NCBI GenBank assembly: GCA_030457765.1
Contig: JAKDUK010000004.1
Span: 1-64,000, forward strand
Source: Marinobacter sp.
Lineage (GTDB): Bacteria; Pseudomonadota; Gammaproteobacteria; Pseudomonadales; Oleiphilaceae
Reading direction: 5' to 3'
DNA length: 64,000 nucleotides
The translations under genes and the position numbers were made by a program. The notes under the pieces were generated by a model. That model was given only the letters and a program-made list of their open reading frames with translations. It did not search any database and had not been told where the DNA came from. Numbering within the stretch: position 1 is the first letter of the stretch; each line of letters begins with the position of its first letter. Below, in pieces: positions 19,526-29,585 of this stretch.

Positions 19526-21493
19526 ATGCCAAAATTTCTCACGCTGGTTTTGTTTACTGTTTTATTACTGCCTGAAACGCTTTGGGCTCAGGAAACCACC
19601 AAGTTGACGCTGCCAGCGCGTGCAGATGTGCGAATAATAGTGGATATTTCCGGGTCTATGAAACAGACCGATCCGAGCAATCTGCGCCAGCCCGCTGTGC
19701 GGTTACTGGCCCGGGTGCTGCCCGAGGGTAGTACCGCCGGCGTGTGGACCTTCGGCCAGTACGTAAACATGCTTGTGCCCCACGGCGAGGTGGCGGAATC
19801 CTGGCGCGAAACGGCGATTGAACGCTCTAAAAAAATCAACTCTGTGGCGCTGCGCACTAATCTGGGCAAAGCCATTGAGGTGGCCAGTGACGACTACGTG
19901 ACCGGTGGCTCCCTAGAAAACACCCACTTTATTCTGCTAACAGACGGCAAGGTGGATATCTCTGACAGTGCGGAGGTTAATCAGGCGGAAGAGCAAAGAA
20001 TTCTCAATCAGGTTTTAGAGGATTTGGCTGCCCGAGGCGCAACATTCCACCCGGTTGCACTTTCAAACCTGGCAGACGCCAACTTCCTGAAAACCCTCGC
20101 TGAAGAGTCCCAGGGTAGTTACCGCATGGCCGACACCGCGGAATCCCTCAATCTGGCTTTTCTTGATGCTCTGAATAATGCCGCACCTCAAGAACAAATT
20201 CCGTTTGAAGGCAATGCCTTTACCGTGGATGACGGTGTAAAGGAGTTCACGGCACTGATCTTTCGTGCCCAACCGAAAGCCGGTGAAGCGGCAGAACCAG
20301 CTGATCTGGAATTGATTCGTCCAGATGGCAAAGCCCTTCTTCAATCAGCCAGGCCAGACAATGTTCGCTGGGCGCGTGAAGCCGCTTATGATTTGGTGAC
20401 CATTACGGAGCCAAAAGCGGGCGAGTGGCGCGTAAAAGGCGAACTGGGTGAGGGCAGTCGGGTGACCGTTGTGAGTGATCTAAGAATGGTGGTAAGCCCT
20501 TTACCAGCCACTTTCACTGCCGAATCGCCCGTAGACGTTCGTGTTGCGTTTTTTGAAAAATCAAAAAAAATGACCAACCCGGAATTTCTCGATGTAATAA
20601 GTGTGGAGCTTAGTCTTACCTCTGAAGATGGTCGCAAAGGCAGCAAAAGACTCTCGGCTGATCAACCACCCGCAGATGGCGAGTACACAGATACCATAAG
20701 CAAACTGCCGGCTGAAGGCTTGTACCGGATAGATGTTGTGGCAGATGGCAAAACCTTTGCCCGCAAGTTTAGTGCAACAACCGAATTCATCGTGCCGGTA
20801 GGTATGAAGGAATCAAGCATGGGTGCGCCCATAGATATCAGCATGGCTGAGCAGGTGCCAGCGTCTTCTGAACCTTCGGAGCCCGAATCAGTGGTAAAAA
20901 GTGAAGTTTTGCCCGCTGAACCGATAGATGTCGCCCCCATAGAGAAAGAGTCGCCCGCCAGTGAAAAGCCCTCAGCAAGTGAAGATCCCCCAAAAAACGA
21001 GGAGCTTTCGGCGAAAAACGAACCCGAAAATGCTTCGGCGCTGCCGGTACCACTCTGGGTGATAGGGGCTGCAGTGGGCGGGCTTGTCATTCTTGCGCTA
21101 ATCATTATTGTGCTCATGCGCCGGCGTCGTAACGCTGAAGATGCACCCGACGCACCCGACACACCCGACGATAACCTGGAGGAACTGCAACAGGACATGG
21201 CAGATGTTGAAGCTGAAACGCCGGTGCTCATGCCAGAACCGGAAGAAGAGCCAGCAGAAGAAGACATACCCATTGCCAGCACTGTTGTCGAGCCTGAAGA
21301 GCCGGACGAAACTATTCCTGAGCTGACCGAGCCGGCAGAAGACAGCGAGGACGGTGAGGACGGCGAAAATGGCGAGGAAGAAGAATTTGGCCTGGACGAT
21401 TTTGACTTGTCTGAATTTGACGATTTACCCGATTTTGATTCGTCTGACGAGCCAGAGAAGGGCGGCAATTCAGACGATGAACAGAAAAAGTAA
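19526..21493 (+). CDS. VWA domain-containing membrane protein with acidic C-terminal tail
   Basis: MIDAS 'IIVDISGSMKQTDPSN'; TM 'VIGAAVGGLVILALIIIVLMRRRR' followed by a D/E-rich tail. Confidence 0.88.
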   Translation: MPKFLTLVLFTVLLLPETLWAQETTKLTLPARADVRIIVDISGSMKQTDPSNLRQPAVRLLARVLPEGSTAGVWTFGQYVNMLVPHGEVAESWRETAIERSKKINSVALRTNLGKAIEVASDDYVTGGSLENTHFILLTDGKVDISDSAEVNQAEEQRILNQVLEDLAARGATFHPVALSNLADANFLKTLAEESQGSYRMADTAESLNLAFLDALNNAAPQEQIPFEGNAFTVDDGVKEFTALIFRAQPKAGEAAEPADLELIRPDGKALLQSARPDNVRWAREAAYDLVTITEPKAGEWRVKGELGEGSRVTVVSDLRMVVSPLPATFTAESPVDVRVAFFEKSKKMTNPEFLDVISVELSLTSEDGRKGSKRLSADQPPADGEYTDTISKLPAEGLYRIDVVADGKTFARKFSATTEFIVPVGMKESSMGAPIDISMAEQVPASSEPSEPESVVKSEVLPAEPIDVAPIEKESPASEKPSASEDPPKNEELSAKNEPENASALPVPLWVIGAAVGGLVILALIIIVLMRRRRNAEDAPDAPDTPDDNLEELQQDMADVEAETPVLMPEPEEEPAEEDIPIASTVVEPEEPDETIPELTEPAEDSEDGEDGENGEEEEFGLDDFDLSEFDDLPDFDSSDEPEKGGNSDDEQKK

Positions 21494-21505
21494 CCAATAG
21501 GAACT

Positions 21506-22354
21506 ATGCACATGAAGTTTACCGGTACCGAGAATTATGTAGCCACCGATGACCTGCAAATGGCCGTAAACGCAGCCATTGCGCTGCAACGCCCACTGCT
21601 GATCAAAGGGGAGCCCGGCACTGGCAAAACCTTGTTGGCAGAAGAGATGGCCAGCTCACTGGGCATGCGGTTGATTCCCTGGCACATCAAATCGACCACC
21701 AAGGCCCAGCAGGGCCTGTATGAGTATGATGCGGTTTCCCGTTTGCGCGATTCCCAGCTAGGTGATGAGAAGGTTAAAGACATCAGCAACTACATTGTTA
21801 AGGGTAAGCTCTGGGAAGCTTTTGAGGCAGACGAGCAAGTGGTGCTGCTGATTGATGAGATCGACAAAGCCGACATAGAATTCCCCAACGACCTGCTGCT
21901 TGAGCTGGATCGCATGGAATTTTTCGTATACGAGACTCAGCAATACGTAAAGGCCAACAAGCGGCCCATTGTTGTGATCACCAGTAACAATGAGAAAGAG
22001 CTGCCCGATGCTTTCCTGCGTCGCTGCTTTTTCCACTACATCAACTTCCCGGACCGTAACACCATGCAGAACATCGTGGATGTTCACTTCCCCGGTATTC
22101 AGCAGCAGGTGGTTAAAGACGCGCTCGAAGTGTTTTTCGATGTGCGCAAAGTGCCAGGCCTGAAGAAGAAACCTTCCACGTCTGAATTGATAGACTGGCT
22201 GAAGCTTCTAATGGCTGATGAGCTTTCGGCGAAAATGCTGCAAGAGAAAGACGCCAGTTCAGCGCTGCCGCCTTTGTATGGCGCATTGGTGAAAAACGAG
22301 CAGGACGTACACCTGCTGCAAAAGCTGGCGTTTATGGCCCGTCGTCGCGGCTGA
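21506..22354 (+). CDS. MoxR-family AAA+ ATPase
   Basis: 'IKGEPGTGKTLLAEEMA', 'VLLIDEIDKAD'. Confidence 0.93.
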   Translation: MHMKFTGTENYVATDDLQMAVNAAIALQRPLLIKGEPGTGKTLLAEEMASSLGMRLIPWHIKSTTKAQQGLYEYDAVSRLRDSQLGDEKVKDISNYIVKGKLWEAFEADEQVVLLIDEIDKADIEFPNDLLLELDRMEFFVYETQQYVKANKRPIVVITSNNEKELPDAFLRRCFFHYINFPDRNTMQNIVDVHFPGIQQQVVKDALEVFFDVRKVPGLKKKPSTSELIDWLKLLMADELSAKMLQEKDASSALPPLYGALVKNEQDVHLLQKLAFMARRRG

Positions 22355-22376
22355 AATTCGGCAAGAGTGCAGTTTT

Positions 22377-23555
22377 ATGTTGATTGATTTTTTTCTCGAA
22401 GTGCGGCGGGCCAGAGTGCCTGCCAGCCTGCGTGAATTCCTCGATCTGCTGGAAGCACTGCAGCAGCAGCTTGCCTTTGCAGATATGGAAGAGTTCTATT
22501 ATCTGGCACGATTGTGCCTGGTAAAAGATGAGCGCCACTTCGATAAGTTTGATCGGGCGTTCAAGGTTTATTTTGATGGTATTGAGCATCTGGATGAATT
22601 GCTTGAAGCCATGATTCCGGATGAGTGGCTCAGGGCTGAGTTTGAGAAAAACCTGAGCGATGAAGAGAAGGCCAAGATTGATTCTCTTGGTGGCTTGGAG
22701 GAGCTGATTGAAACCTTCAAGAAGCGCATGGAAGAGCAGAAAGAGCGCCACGCTGGCGGTAACAAGTGGATTGGTACGGGTGGTACCTCACCCTTTGGTG
22801 CCGATGGTTACAACCCTGAAGGTTTCCGTATTGGCCAGAAAAAAGGGCGTCACGGGCGGGCCATCAAGGTTTGGGAAAAACGTGAATTCAAAGACCTGGA
22901 TGACAGCGTTACTCTGGGCATACGCAATATTAAAATAGCTCTTCGGCGGTTGCGTAAATTTGCTCGACAGGGCGCCGCAGATAAGCTGGATATGGACGAC
23001 ACCATTCGATCTACAGCCCGCAACGCGGGCTATCTGGATTTGAAAATGGTGCCCGAGCGACACAATGCGGCCAAGGTGCTTATCTTTTTCGATGTGGGCG
23101 GGTCTATGGACCCTCACGTGCGGGTGTGCGAGGAGCTTTTTTCAGCTGCGCGCATGGAGTTCAAGCACATGGAATATTTTTATTTTCATAACTTTGTGTA
23201 TGAAAGCGTGTGGACGAACAATATCCGCCGCATGAATGAAACCACCAGTACGTGGGATATCCTTCATAAGTACTCGTCAGACTATAAGGTTATCTTTGTG
23301 GGCGATGCCACCATGGCGCCTTATGAGGTTTCTCACCCAGGCGGCTCCATTGAGCACTGGAACGAAGAAGCGGGCGCTACCTGGTTTCAGCGTATCAGTG
23401 AGCATTTCCGCAAGGTGGTCTGGATTAACCCGCTACCCGAAAGCTATTGGGGAACCGGCGGATCGCTGGGCATGACCAGGCAGCTTGTTAATAATCACAT
23501 GTATCCACTTACCGTGGAAGGCCTGGAATCGGCCATGAAATATTTGAGTAAATAA
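22377..23555 (+). CDS. CoxE-like VWA domain-containing protein
   Basis: 'FFDVGGSMDPHVRVCEELFSAAR', follows the MoxR gene. Confidence 0.9.
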   Translation: MLIDFFLEVRRARVPASLREFLDLLEALQQQLAFADMEEFYYLARLCLVKDERHFDKFDRAFKVYFDGIEHLDELLEAMIPDEWLRAEFEKNLSDEEKAKIDSLGGLEELIETFKKRMEEQKERHAGGNKWIGTGGTSPFGADGYNPEGFRIGQKKGRHGRAIKVWEKREFKDLDDSVTLGIRNIKIALRRLRKFARQGAADKLDMDDTIRSTARNAGYLDLKMVPERHNAAKVLIFFDVGGSMDPHVRVCEELFSAARMEFKHMEYFYFHNFVYESVWTNNIRRMNETTSTWDILHKYSSDYKVIFVGDATMAPYEVSHPGGSIEHWNEEAGATWFQRISEHFRKVVWINPLPESYWGTGGSLGMTRQLVNNHMYPLTVEGLESAMKYLSK

Positions 23556-23921
23556 AAAAAGCCGATGCGGTTGAGACATCGGCAAAGCTCGGCATATCAA
23601 ACGGGGGTGTGTGTAGTGCGCCCCCGCACTTGTTCTACAGCAAATACAAGGCCACAAGTAAAAACACGCTGATATACAGCGAGTTATTTTGTTTTCTGGT
23701 CTTTCTTCCATCTGCATCTTTCCGCTTAAAAACCTTCTCGTGTCAAATAAGTCGACATTTTCTTGTGCTTGCCTGTCTATCAAGCCCGATTTTTGGTTTT
23801 CGATTTGGTGATCTGTATACCGTTCTTCGCTGTAACCAAGTGTTACTCTTTCGGCAGATTTGTTACATAGCCCTGTCAAGTCGGCAGAGGCGAGCCCACA
23901 GATGGCAGGAGTGGAAGGCTT

Positions 23922-24479
23922 ATGGTCGGCCTGCAAAAGACAAAAAAGTGCGGGGGCAAACAATGGAAAGGGTTCATCGGATTGAGTCTTGGGCTGATGG
24001 CCGGCCTTTTGTTAGGTTGTGGGTCAGCTATTGCGTCGAATCTTGATGAGGAAATCAGCAGCCTGAAAGCCGAGGTCTCCGCCCATGCAGCCGAGATTTT
24101 TCAGCTGGAACAAAAGGTGCTCCATCCGGTTGATACTCGCTTGGCCGTGTTTCTGAAACTTGCTGCCCAAGATGGCCTTGATCTGGATTCAGTAGAGCTG
24201 TTTGTTGATGAACAGCCTGTTGCGTCGCATTTGTACACAGCGCGCGAAAGCGGTTCGTTGCGCCAAGGCGGCATTCAGCAGCTGTTTACCGGCAATTTAG
24301 CCAATGGTGCGCATACGCTAAAAGCTGTTATTACGGCACGAGCGGCTAATGACCGTTTTGTGCGTAGAGAATCTACCCACCGTTTTCAAAAACGCCCTGG
24401 CGCCCTTCGCTTAGAGATGGCCCTTGAAGCCAAAGCACCTGATTACGAACCCCGTGTTTCGTTTGTTGAGCGGAAGTAA
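23922..24479 (+). CDS. putative lipoprotein, unknown function
   Basis: Lipobox-like 'GLLLGCGSA'; first gene of a tightly packed operon. Confidence 0.7.
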   Translation: MVGLQKTKKCGGKQWKGFIGLSLGLMAGLLLGCGSAIASNLDEEISSLKAEVSAHAAEIFQLEQKVLHPVDTRLAVFLKLAAQDGLDLDSVELFVDEQPVASHLYTARESGSLRQGGIQQLFTGNLANGAHTLKAVITARAANDRFVRRESTHRFQKRPGALRLEMALEAKAPDYEPRVSFVERK

Positions 24480-24482
24480 CCA

Positions 24483-25886
24483 GTGATGAGGCCGACCATG
24501 CTCAGCTGTGCCCTGATTCGGTTTGTTCTAGCGGGCCTGTGCGGCTTGATGATGGCCGCGGCCCATGCCGGGCTGTCTGCGTCACAGCTCCAACAACAAA
24601 CGTCCCGGCAGCAACAGCTATACGAGCAGGCCGAGCTTGCCCGGGCCAGTGGTGCCACTGATAAAGCCGGTAAAACACTGGCTGGCATGCAAGAGGGCTA
24701 CTGGTCTGCCGTTGGTTATCTCAACCTTTCAGGGAATTATGCCCGCAACGATTTGAATCCATCGCGGGCACTGGTTGCGCTGAGGGTGGCGCTGGCTATG
24801 GCAGAGAAAGACCCGGACGTTGAGCGCAAAACACAGTTGAGAAGCCGGATTCTTTTGCGCGCGGGCTATCTGGCCTTTACCAGTTCGGAGTATGAGAAGG
24901 CCATTGGCTTTTTTGAAAAAATACCATTGGATAGTCATCGAACCCCACAGGCGCTTTATTTTCATGGTTTGGCACTGGCTGAGCAAGGCAATCACCGGGC
25001 AGCCATGCAGAGCTGGCATCGGGCGAAAAAATTTCCTCTGGCGTACCCCGGGGTTGCCGGTGCCTGGATAGGCATGGGCCGCGGGTATGATCTTGCTGGC
25101 TATTTGGGGCAGGCAGGGGAGGCATACCTTGCGGCCAATGCAGCCTATGAAAGTGAGCGGGTTACCCTGCGCAAACTGGCTAGCCAGATTGAAGAGCAGG
25201 GCGCGTATAAGGCGCTCGTGCTGGACGCTCGTAGTCAAACCGCCAACTGGTTTCTCGCAGATAGCCGCACACTCACGCAGCCTCGCATGGCCTATTTGCT
25301 CAACTTTATGGAGCAACCCGCCTCGCAGCGGGCCGTAAACCAAGTGGAAGATCTGGCCAAAATGGCAGCGGAACTGCAACGTAACGCCCAGGATCTTAGT
25401 GTTTTTAGTGGCGCTATCGCGAACCAGCTGGAATCAAAAGATCTGTCCCGGCAAAGCTCAAAAAAAGAGGCGTTGAGACGTAGCAATGCCAGGTTAACAG
25501 AGCGCATAAACCGGCTGATGGAACGTGCCGGGAGCGATAAATTCACTACCGATCAGGTTCAGCAGCTCAGAATTATAAAAACAACGCTTTCCGACTCTGA
25601 GCAGCAACTGAATAGCCTCAATAGCCGGTTAGCGAACCGCTCCGCCGGTCTTAAAACCCTGCTGGCTGAATCTGAGGGATTGCGCAAACAATCACTCGCT
25701 TATCTCGAATCTATTGCCGTTCTCCGGCCCAGGGCAGAGGAGCGGCTTGATCGTTTGGCGCTTGATTTTGTTGAAGAAAAAGACCAAAAAATGGTGTTTG
25801 CTTTGGATAAAACCGAGCAACAAATTGCACATCTTTATGAGTATCTGGCGTTGAAGGAACTAGATTCTGGAGGGCCAGCAAAATGA
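24483..25886 (+). CDS. TPR/coiled-coil exported protein
   Basis: Signal peptide, helical repeats 'YLAFTSSEYEKAIGFFEKIP...ALYFHGLALAEQGNHRAAMQSWHRA'. Confidence 0.75.
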   Translation: MMRPTMLSCALIRFVLAGLCGLMMAAAHAGLSASQLQQQTSRQQQLYEQAELARASGATDKAGKTLAGMQEGYWSAVGYLNLSGNYARNDLNPSRALVALRVALAMAEKDPDVERKTQLRSRILLRAGYLAFTSSEYEKAIGFFEKIPLDSHRTPQALYFHGLALAEQGNHRAAMQSWHRAKKFPLAYPGVAGAWIGMGRGYDLAGYLGQAGEAYLAANAAYESERVTLRKLASQIEEQGAYKALVLDARSQTANWFLADSRTLTQPRMAYLLNFMEQPASQRAVNQVEDLAKMAAELQRNAQDLSVFSGAIANQLESKDLSRQSSKKEALRRSNARLTERINRLMERAGSDKFTTDQVQQLRIIKTTLSDSEQQLNSLNSRLANRSAGLKTLLAESEGLRKQSLAYLESIAVLRPRAEERLDRLALDFVEEKDQKMVFALDKTEQQIAHLYEYLALKELDSGGPAK

Positions 25887-28702
25887 CAGGTTTGCGGATT
25901 TTTTTGTTACCGCTTTGTTTGGTTTGCAGCCTTGCCCAGGGGCAGCAATCTTTTCGGGTAGAACTGGGTAAAGATGGTGAAACCATTGCCGATATGCGCC
26001 CCGTTTTTCTGAAATTTGAAACCAGACCACTCCCTGCTATTTCCCCGGCGGAAGTCGCCAGGCGTTATCAGCGGTTGTTCGCCACGACCGATGAGCCTTC
26101 TGTGCGTGTGGATGCCTTGAATCGCCTAACGAATATACGCGACCGCTCCGGTGAAAATATCGGGTTTACCCCAGCTGAAGAAGCGAAGGCGTATAAAAAA
26201 GCGATTGAAAGCTACGAGTCTATTCTTCAGCGCGGTGCATTTGGCGGGCGGCTAGACGAACTTATGTATCAAATGGCTAAAGCTCATGCTTTAACAGGCC
26301 AAAATCAGGCCTCTGTAAAGCGGCTTCAGCAATTAGTAGGTCTTTATCCGAGTTCACCTTTAGTGCCAGAGGCCAGATTTCGCCTGGCCGAATCTGCATT
26401 CGCCGCCGGCAACTACGTTGAGGCCGAAGCGGGATACCGGGAGCTTGTCGATGGCGGCCAAAACGTCGACGGGCTTAAAACCAAGGCTCGCTATATGCTC
26501 GGGTGGGCGCTTTATAAGCAAGGACCGCACGCCTGGGATAGGGCTGGGCGCCGGTTTGTGGCTGTGCTGGATGAGTCTTTGCCGAGTGTTGAGAGTCTTA
26601 ACAGAGTGTCGGAATCCAGCGTGGATAGTATTGATGACACGCTTCGTATTCTTGCACTGATGGCGAGCCGTAAGAACGGCGCAGATACGCTGATGAATTG
26701 GTTGCAGCCTGAGGCGATGCGCGTTTGGACGCCCCTGGTATTTGATCGGTTAGCAGATTTATACGCCGTACAAGGTAATATCGAGGCAAGTGTGGCAACC
26801 AACCAGGCGTTTGCGACGCGCTTTCCAGACCACCCCCAACGCGCTGCCTTTATGGCACAGGTGGTAAGCGTGTGGAGCCGTGCCAACAAGCCGGCACAAT
26901 ACAGGGAGGCTATGGCCGACTATATCGCTCTGTTTGTGGGTCAAGATGCTTATGCCGCTCTGGAGCCCGAATACCGTAATAAGTGGCGGGAGTTCAGCCG
27001 ATTTCTTGCAGACTATCACTATGCTGAAGGCAGCTCTGCTGCGGGCGATGGAGCGACCGATTACGGCACCGCCGCTCATTATTACGAAGGGTTGGCGCGC
27101 CGTAGCGAAACCACAGGAGAGCTTTTTCGTTTGGCGGGCGATGCCCGGTTCCAGGCAAGGGAGTACCCGGCAGCGCTTAAAGATTTCCACACCGCAGCTT
27201 ACGACGCATCAGGATACCAACACAGTGCTGACGCTGGCTGGGCAGCCATTGTTCTGGTGCGTGCGGGCGTAAAAGGGGAGAAAACTTCCCCCGCGTTTGC
27301 ACCCGGTCTTGCAGACCTGGCCGCTGAAACTGACCGGTTTACAGAGCGTTTTGGTGCCGACAGTCGGGCTCCGGATTTGCTGGCTGATTTGGCAGCCCGC
27401 TGGCTAGAGGCTAGGAATCACAAGCGGGCTTTGCACTACGCCACACAAACTGTTGCGAATCAGCAGGCCGCAACAGAAACGCGGTACGCCGGTTGGTGGG
27501 TGACGGCTCAGGTGCGACAACACACCGAAGAATACAGACTTGCTGAAAAAGCCTGGCGCGAAGCTCTGGCGCTTGCCACTAGCGAGTCTGCAAACGAAGC
27601 CATGCAAGGCGAAGCTTCCGAGCTGCGAGAGCAGCTGGCTACGGCTATTTACCGCCAAGGCGAGCAAGCTGCAGAGGCGGGAAAAACCTCGATTGCCGTT
27701 GCGCATTTTCAGCGGATTGAAACGGTGTTTCCTGGGTCCGACATTGCTATTAAAGGGCGTTTTGATGCGGCAAACACGTTGCTAAAAGCAAAGGATTGGC
27801 AGCCGGCAATTAACGAACTTAAACGCTTTCGCACAGATTACCCGCAACATGTTCTTAGTGCCGGCGTGAGTGAAAAACTGGTGCTGGCCTACACAGCATC
27901 AAGCCAACCGTTACGGGCAGCCAGGCAATTGATGGCCATGGCCAATAGCGTTGAAGCAGGCGTACAGCTGGCACCGGAAGATGCAAGGCGTTATCAGCTG
28001 AGGGCTGCTGAGTTGTTTCATACAGCCGAAGCGGTACAGGAGCGCAACGCTATTTATAGTAGCTACCTTGCCACCGGCCCGGTGGCTATGGAAGCAGCTG
28101 AGCATGTTCAGCTACAAACCATGCGTCACCGCTTGATAGAAGCGGGCAATCAGCCGCCGCAATGGCAGGCAGATATGGTGACAGCAGAGCTGGAGAGTAA
28201 CTGGCACTCGGAACAAACCTTACGTTGGGCGGCAAGGTCTGCGTTAACAATGGGCGCCGAAATGGCCGACGCATTTGTGGCTGTTAAACTAGGCATTCCC
28301 CTTGAGTCTTCATTAGTTCAAAAACAACGAGCCATGGAAGAAGCGCAGGCGCACTTTCGCAATGCAGAGTCGCTGGGTGGCGATACGGTTTTGTCGGAAA
28401 CCCTTTATCGTCGTGCTGAGTTGCACAGGGCGATGGCCAGAGATCTTATGGCATCTACTGCGCCAGAAGAGCTGAACGAGTTAGAAAAAATGCAATACAG
28501 GATGTTGCTTGAAGAAGAGGCTTACCCGTTTGAAGAGCGTGCTATTGCTCTGCATTCGAAAAACCATCAGCGTATTGCCGCCGGAGAGTTTAATCAGTGG
28601 ATAGAAAAAAGCCTGAGTGTGCTGGCTGATCTGCACCCCGGCCGTTACGACCGTTCATTGCGGTGGATGAGCGCCACAGTGGAGGGCCATGATGGTGCTT
28701 AG
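25883..28702 (+). CDS. large tetratricopeptide-repeat exported protein
   Basis: Signal peptide; repeated TPR-like units across 939 aa; overlaps previous stop. Confidence 0.8.
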   Translation: MTGLRIFLLPLCLVCSLAQGQQSFRVELGKDGETIADMRPVFLKFETRPLPAISPAEVARRYQRLFATTDEPSVRVDALNRLTNIRDRSGENIGFTPAEEAKAYKKAIESYESILQRGAFGGRLDELMYQMAKAHALTGQNQASVKRLQQLVGLYPSSPLVPEARFRLAESAFAAGNYVEAEAGYRELVDGGQNVDGLKTKARYMLGWALYKQGPHAWDRAGRRFVAVLDESLPSVESLNRVSESSVDSIDDTLRILALMASRKNGADTLMNWLQPEAMRVWTPLVFDRLADLYAVQGNIEASVATNQAFATRFPDHPQRAAFMAQVVSVWSRANKPAQYREAMADYIALFVGQDAYAALEPEYRNKWREFSRFLADYHYAEGSSAAGDGATDYGTAAHYYEGLARRSETTGELFRLAGDARFQAREYPAALKDFHTAAYDASGYQHSADAGWAAIVLVRAGVKGEKTSPAFAPGLADLAAETDRFTERFGADSRAPDLLADLAARWLEARNHKRALHYATQTVANQQAATETRYAGWWVTAQVRQHTEEYRLAEKAWREALALATSESANEAMQGEASELREQLATAIYRQGEQAAEAGKTSIAVAHFQRIETVFPGSDIAIKGRFDAANTLLKAKDWQPAINELKRFRTDYPQHVLSAGVSEKLVLAYTASSQPLRAARQLMAMANSVEAGVQLAPEDARRYQLRAAELFHTAEAVQERNAIYSSYLATGPVAMEAAEHVQLQTMRHRLIEAGNQPPQWQADMVTAELESNWHSEQTLRWAARSALTMGAEMADAFVAVKLGIPLESSLVQKQRAMEEAQAHFRNAESLGGDTVLSETLYRRAELHRAMARDLMASTAPEELNELEKMQYRMLLEEEAYPFEERAIALHSKNHQRIAAGEFNQWIEKSLSVLADLHPGRYDRSLRWMSATVEGHDGA

Positions 28703-29177
28703 TCCAAGGTTCAACATGCGTTGGGGGATGCTGGCGGCCGTTCTTTTTCTATTTGGTTGCGCGGGGCAGACTATGCAGTCAGTGAGTCAGCCTCAGCAGC
28801 CAGCAAACCCGCAACAAGCTCTTGTGCATGCGCAAGAAGGCGCAAAAGCGTATAAGCAAGGCGATATGTCAGCCGCTATTGATGCGTGGCAGTTAGCTGT
28901 CGCGTTAAACCCACGTGACGTGGTAACCCGCAATAACCTGGCGCTTTTGTTAAAGCAGGCAAACCGTTTTGACGAGGCTGCCGAGTTATTGGAAACCGGG
29001 CTTGAGAGCTCACCAAAAGTTGCTGAACTGCACTACAACCTTGCGGTTATTTCCGAGTTGTACCTGCTTGATTTGAAAAAGGCTCTCAGCCATTACAAGC
29101 GCTATCAGAGCTTATCTGCAAGTGAAGATAAAAAGGTAGAGGGTTGGATTGCGGATTTACAAAGGAGGCTGGATTAA
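28689..29177 (+). CDS. TPR lipoprotein
   Basis: Lipobox 'LFLFGCAGQ', TPR 'AYKQGDMSAAIDAWQLAVALNPRDVVTRNNLALLL'. Confidence 0.8.
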   Translation: MMVLSPRFNMRWGMLAAVLFLFGCAGQTMQSVSQPQQPANPQQALVHAQEGAKAYKQGDMSAAIDAWQLAVALNPRDVVTRNNLALLLKQANRFDEAAELLETGLESSPKVAELHYNLAVISELYLLDLKKALSHYKRYQSLSASEDKKVEGWIADLQRRLD

Positions 29178-29585
29178 ATGAAAAAAAGGGCCTCCCGAAT
29201 GCATAGATTAATCAAGGTTTGCATTCAGCAGTTGGCAAACATGCGCTTTTTATGGGTTGTGGCCTGGCTTCTGGTACCCGTGGTTTGTGCAGCCGCAGGC
29301 CCTGATGAAGTGGTTGACGAGGTTAGTGCTGAGAAAGACAGGTTGGTGCGTTTAAGCATTGACGGTATTTCGGCCAGTATTGGTGAAGATGAGCCGCGGG
29401 TGCTCACTATTTTACCCTGGCGAGCGCCCACGCTGCCGCGCCGGCCGCGGGCAGAGTTGGAACGTTCAGCACCGGAGCTTGTACAACCCCTGGACCCGTT
29501 GGTGCTTGAGCAACACCGTGAGTTTCGCCAAAGCCTTGGAGTTAAAGCGAATACTGGCGCTTTGCGCTCCGGAGGGCGGCAATGA
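29178..29585 (+). CDS. small exported protein, unknown
   Basis: N-terminal hydrophobic segment; tightly packed in operon. Confidence 0.6.
   Translation: MKKRASRMHRLIKVCIQQLANMRFLWVVAWLLVPVVCAAAGPDEVVDEVSAEKDRLVRLSIDGISASIGEDEPRVLTILPWRAPTLPRRPRAELERSAPELVQPLDPLVLEQHREFRQSLGVKANTGALRSGGRQ

Noticed and set aside
20662-21513. 283-aa minus-strand Ser-rich ORF opposite the VWA protein
   Set aside because: Antisense shadow of the acidic tail coding sequence; low-complexity Ser/Gly product, no RBS or family signature.
23433-23963. 176-aa minus ORF in the 23.6-23.9 kb intergenic region
   Set aside because: Overlaps the 3' end of the CoxE-like gene, no RBS or recognisable domain; only the antisense terminator-like hairpin is retained as a finding.
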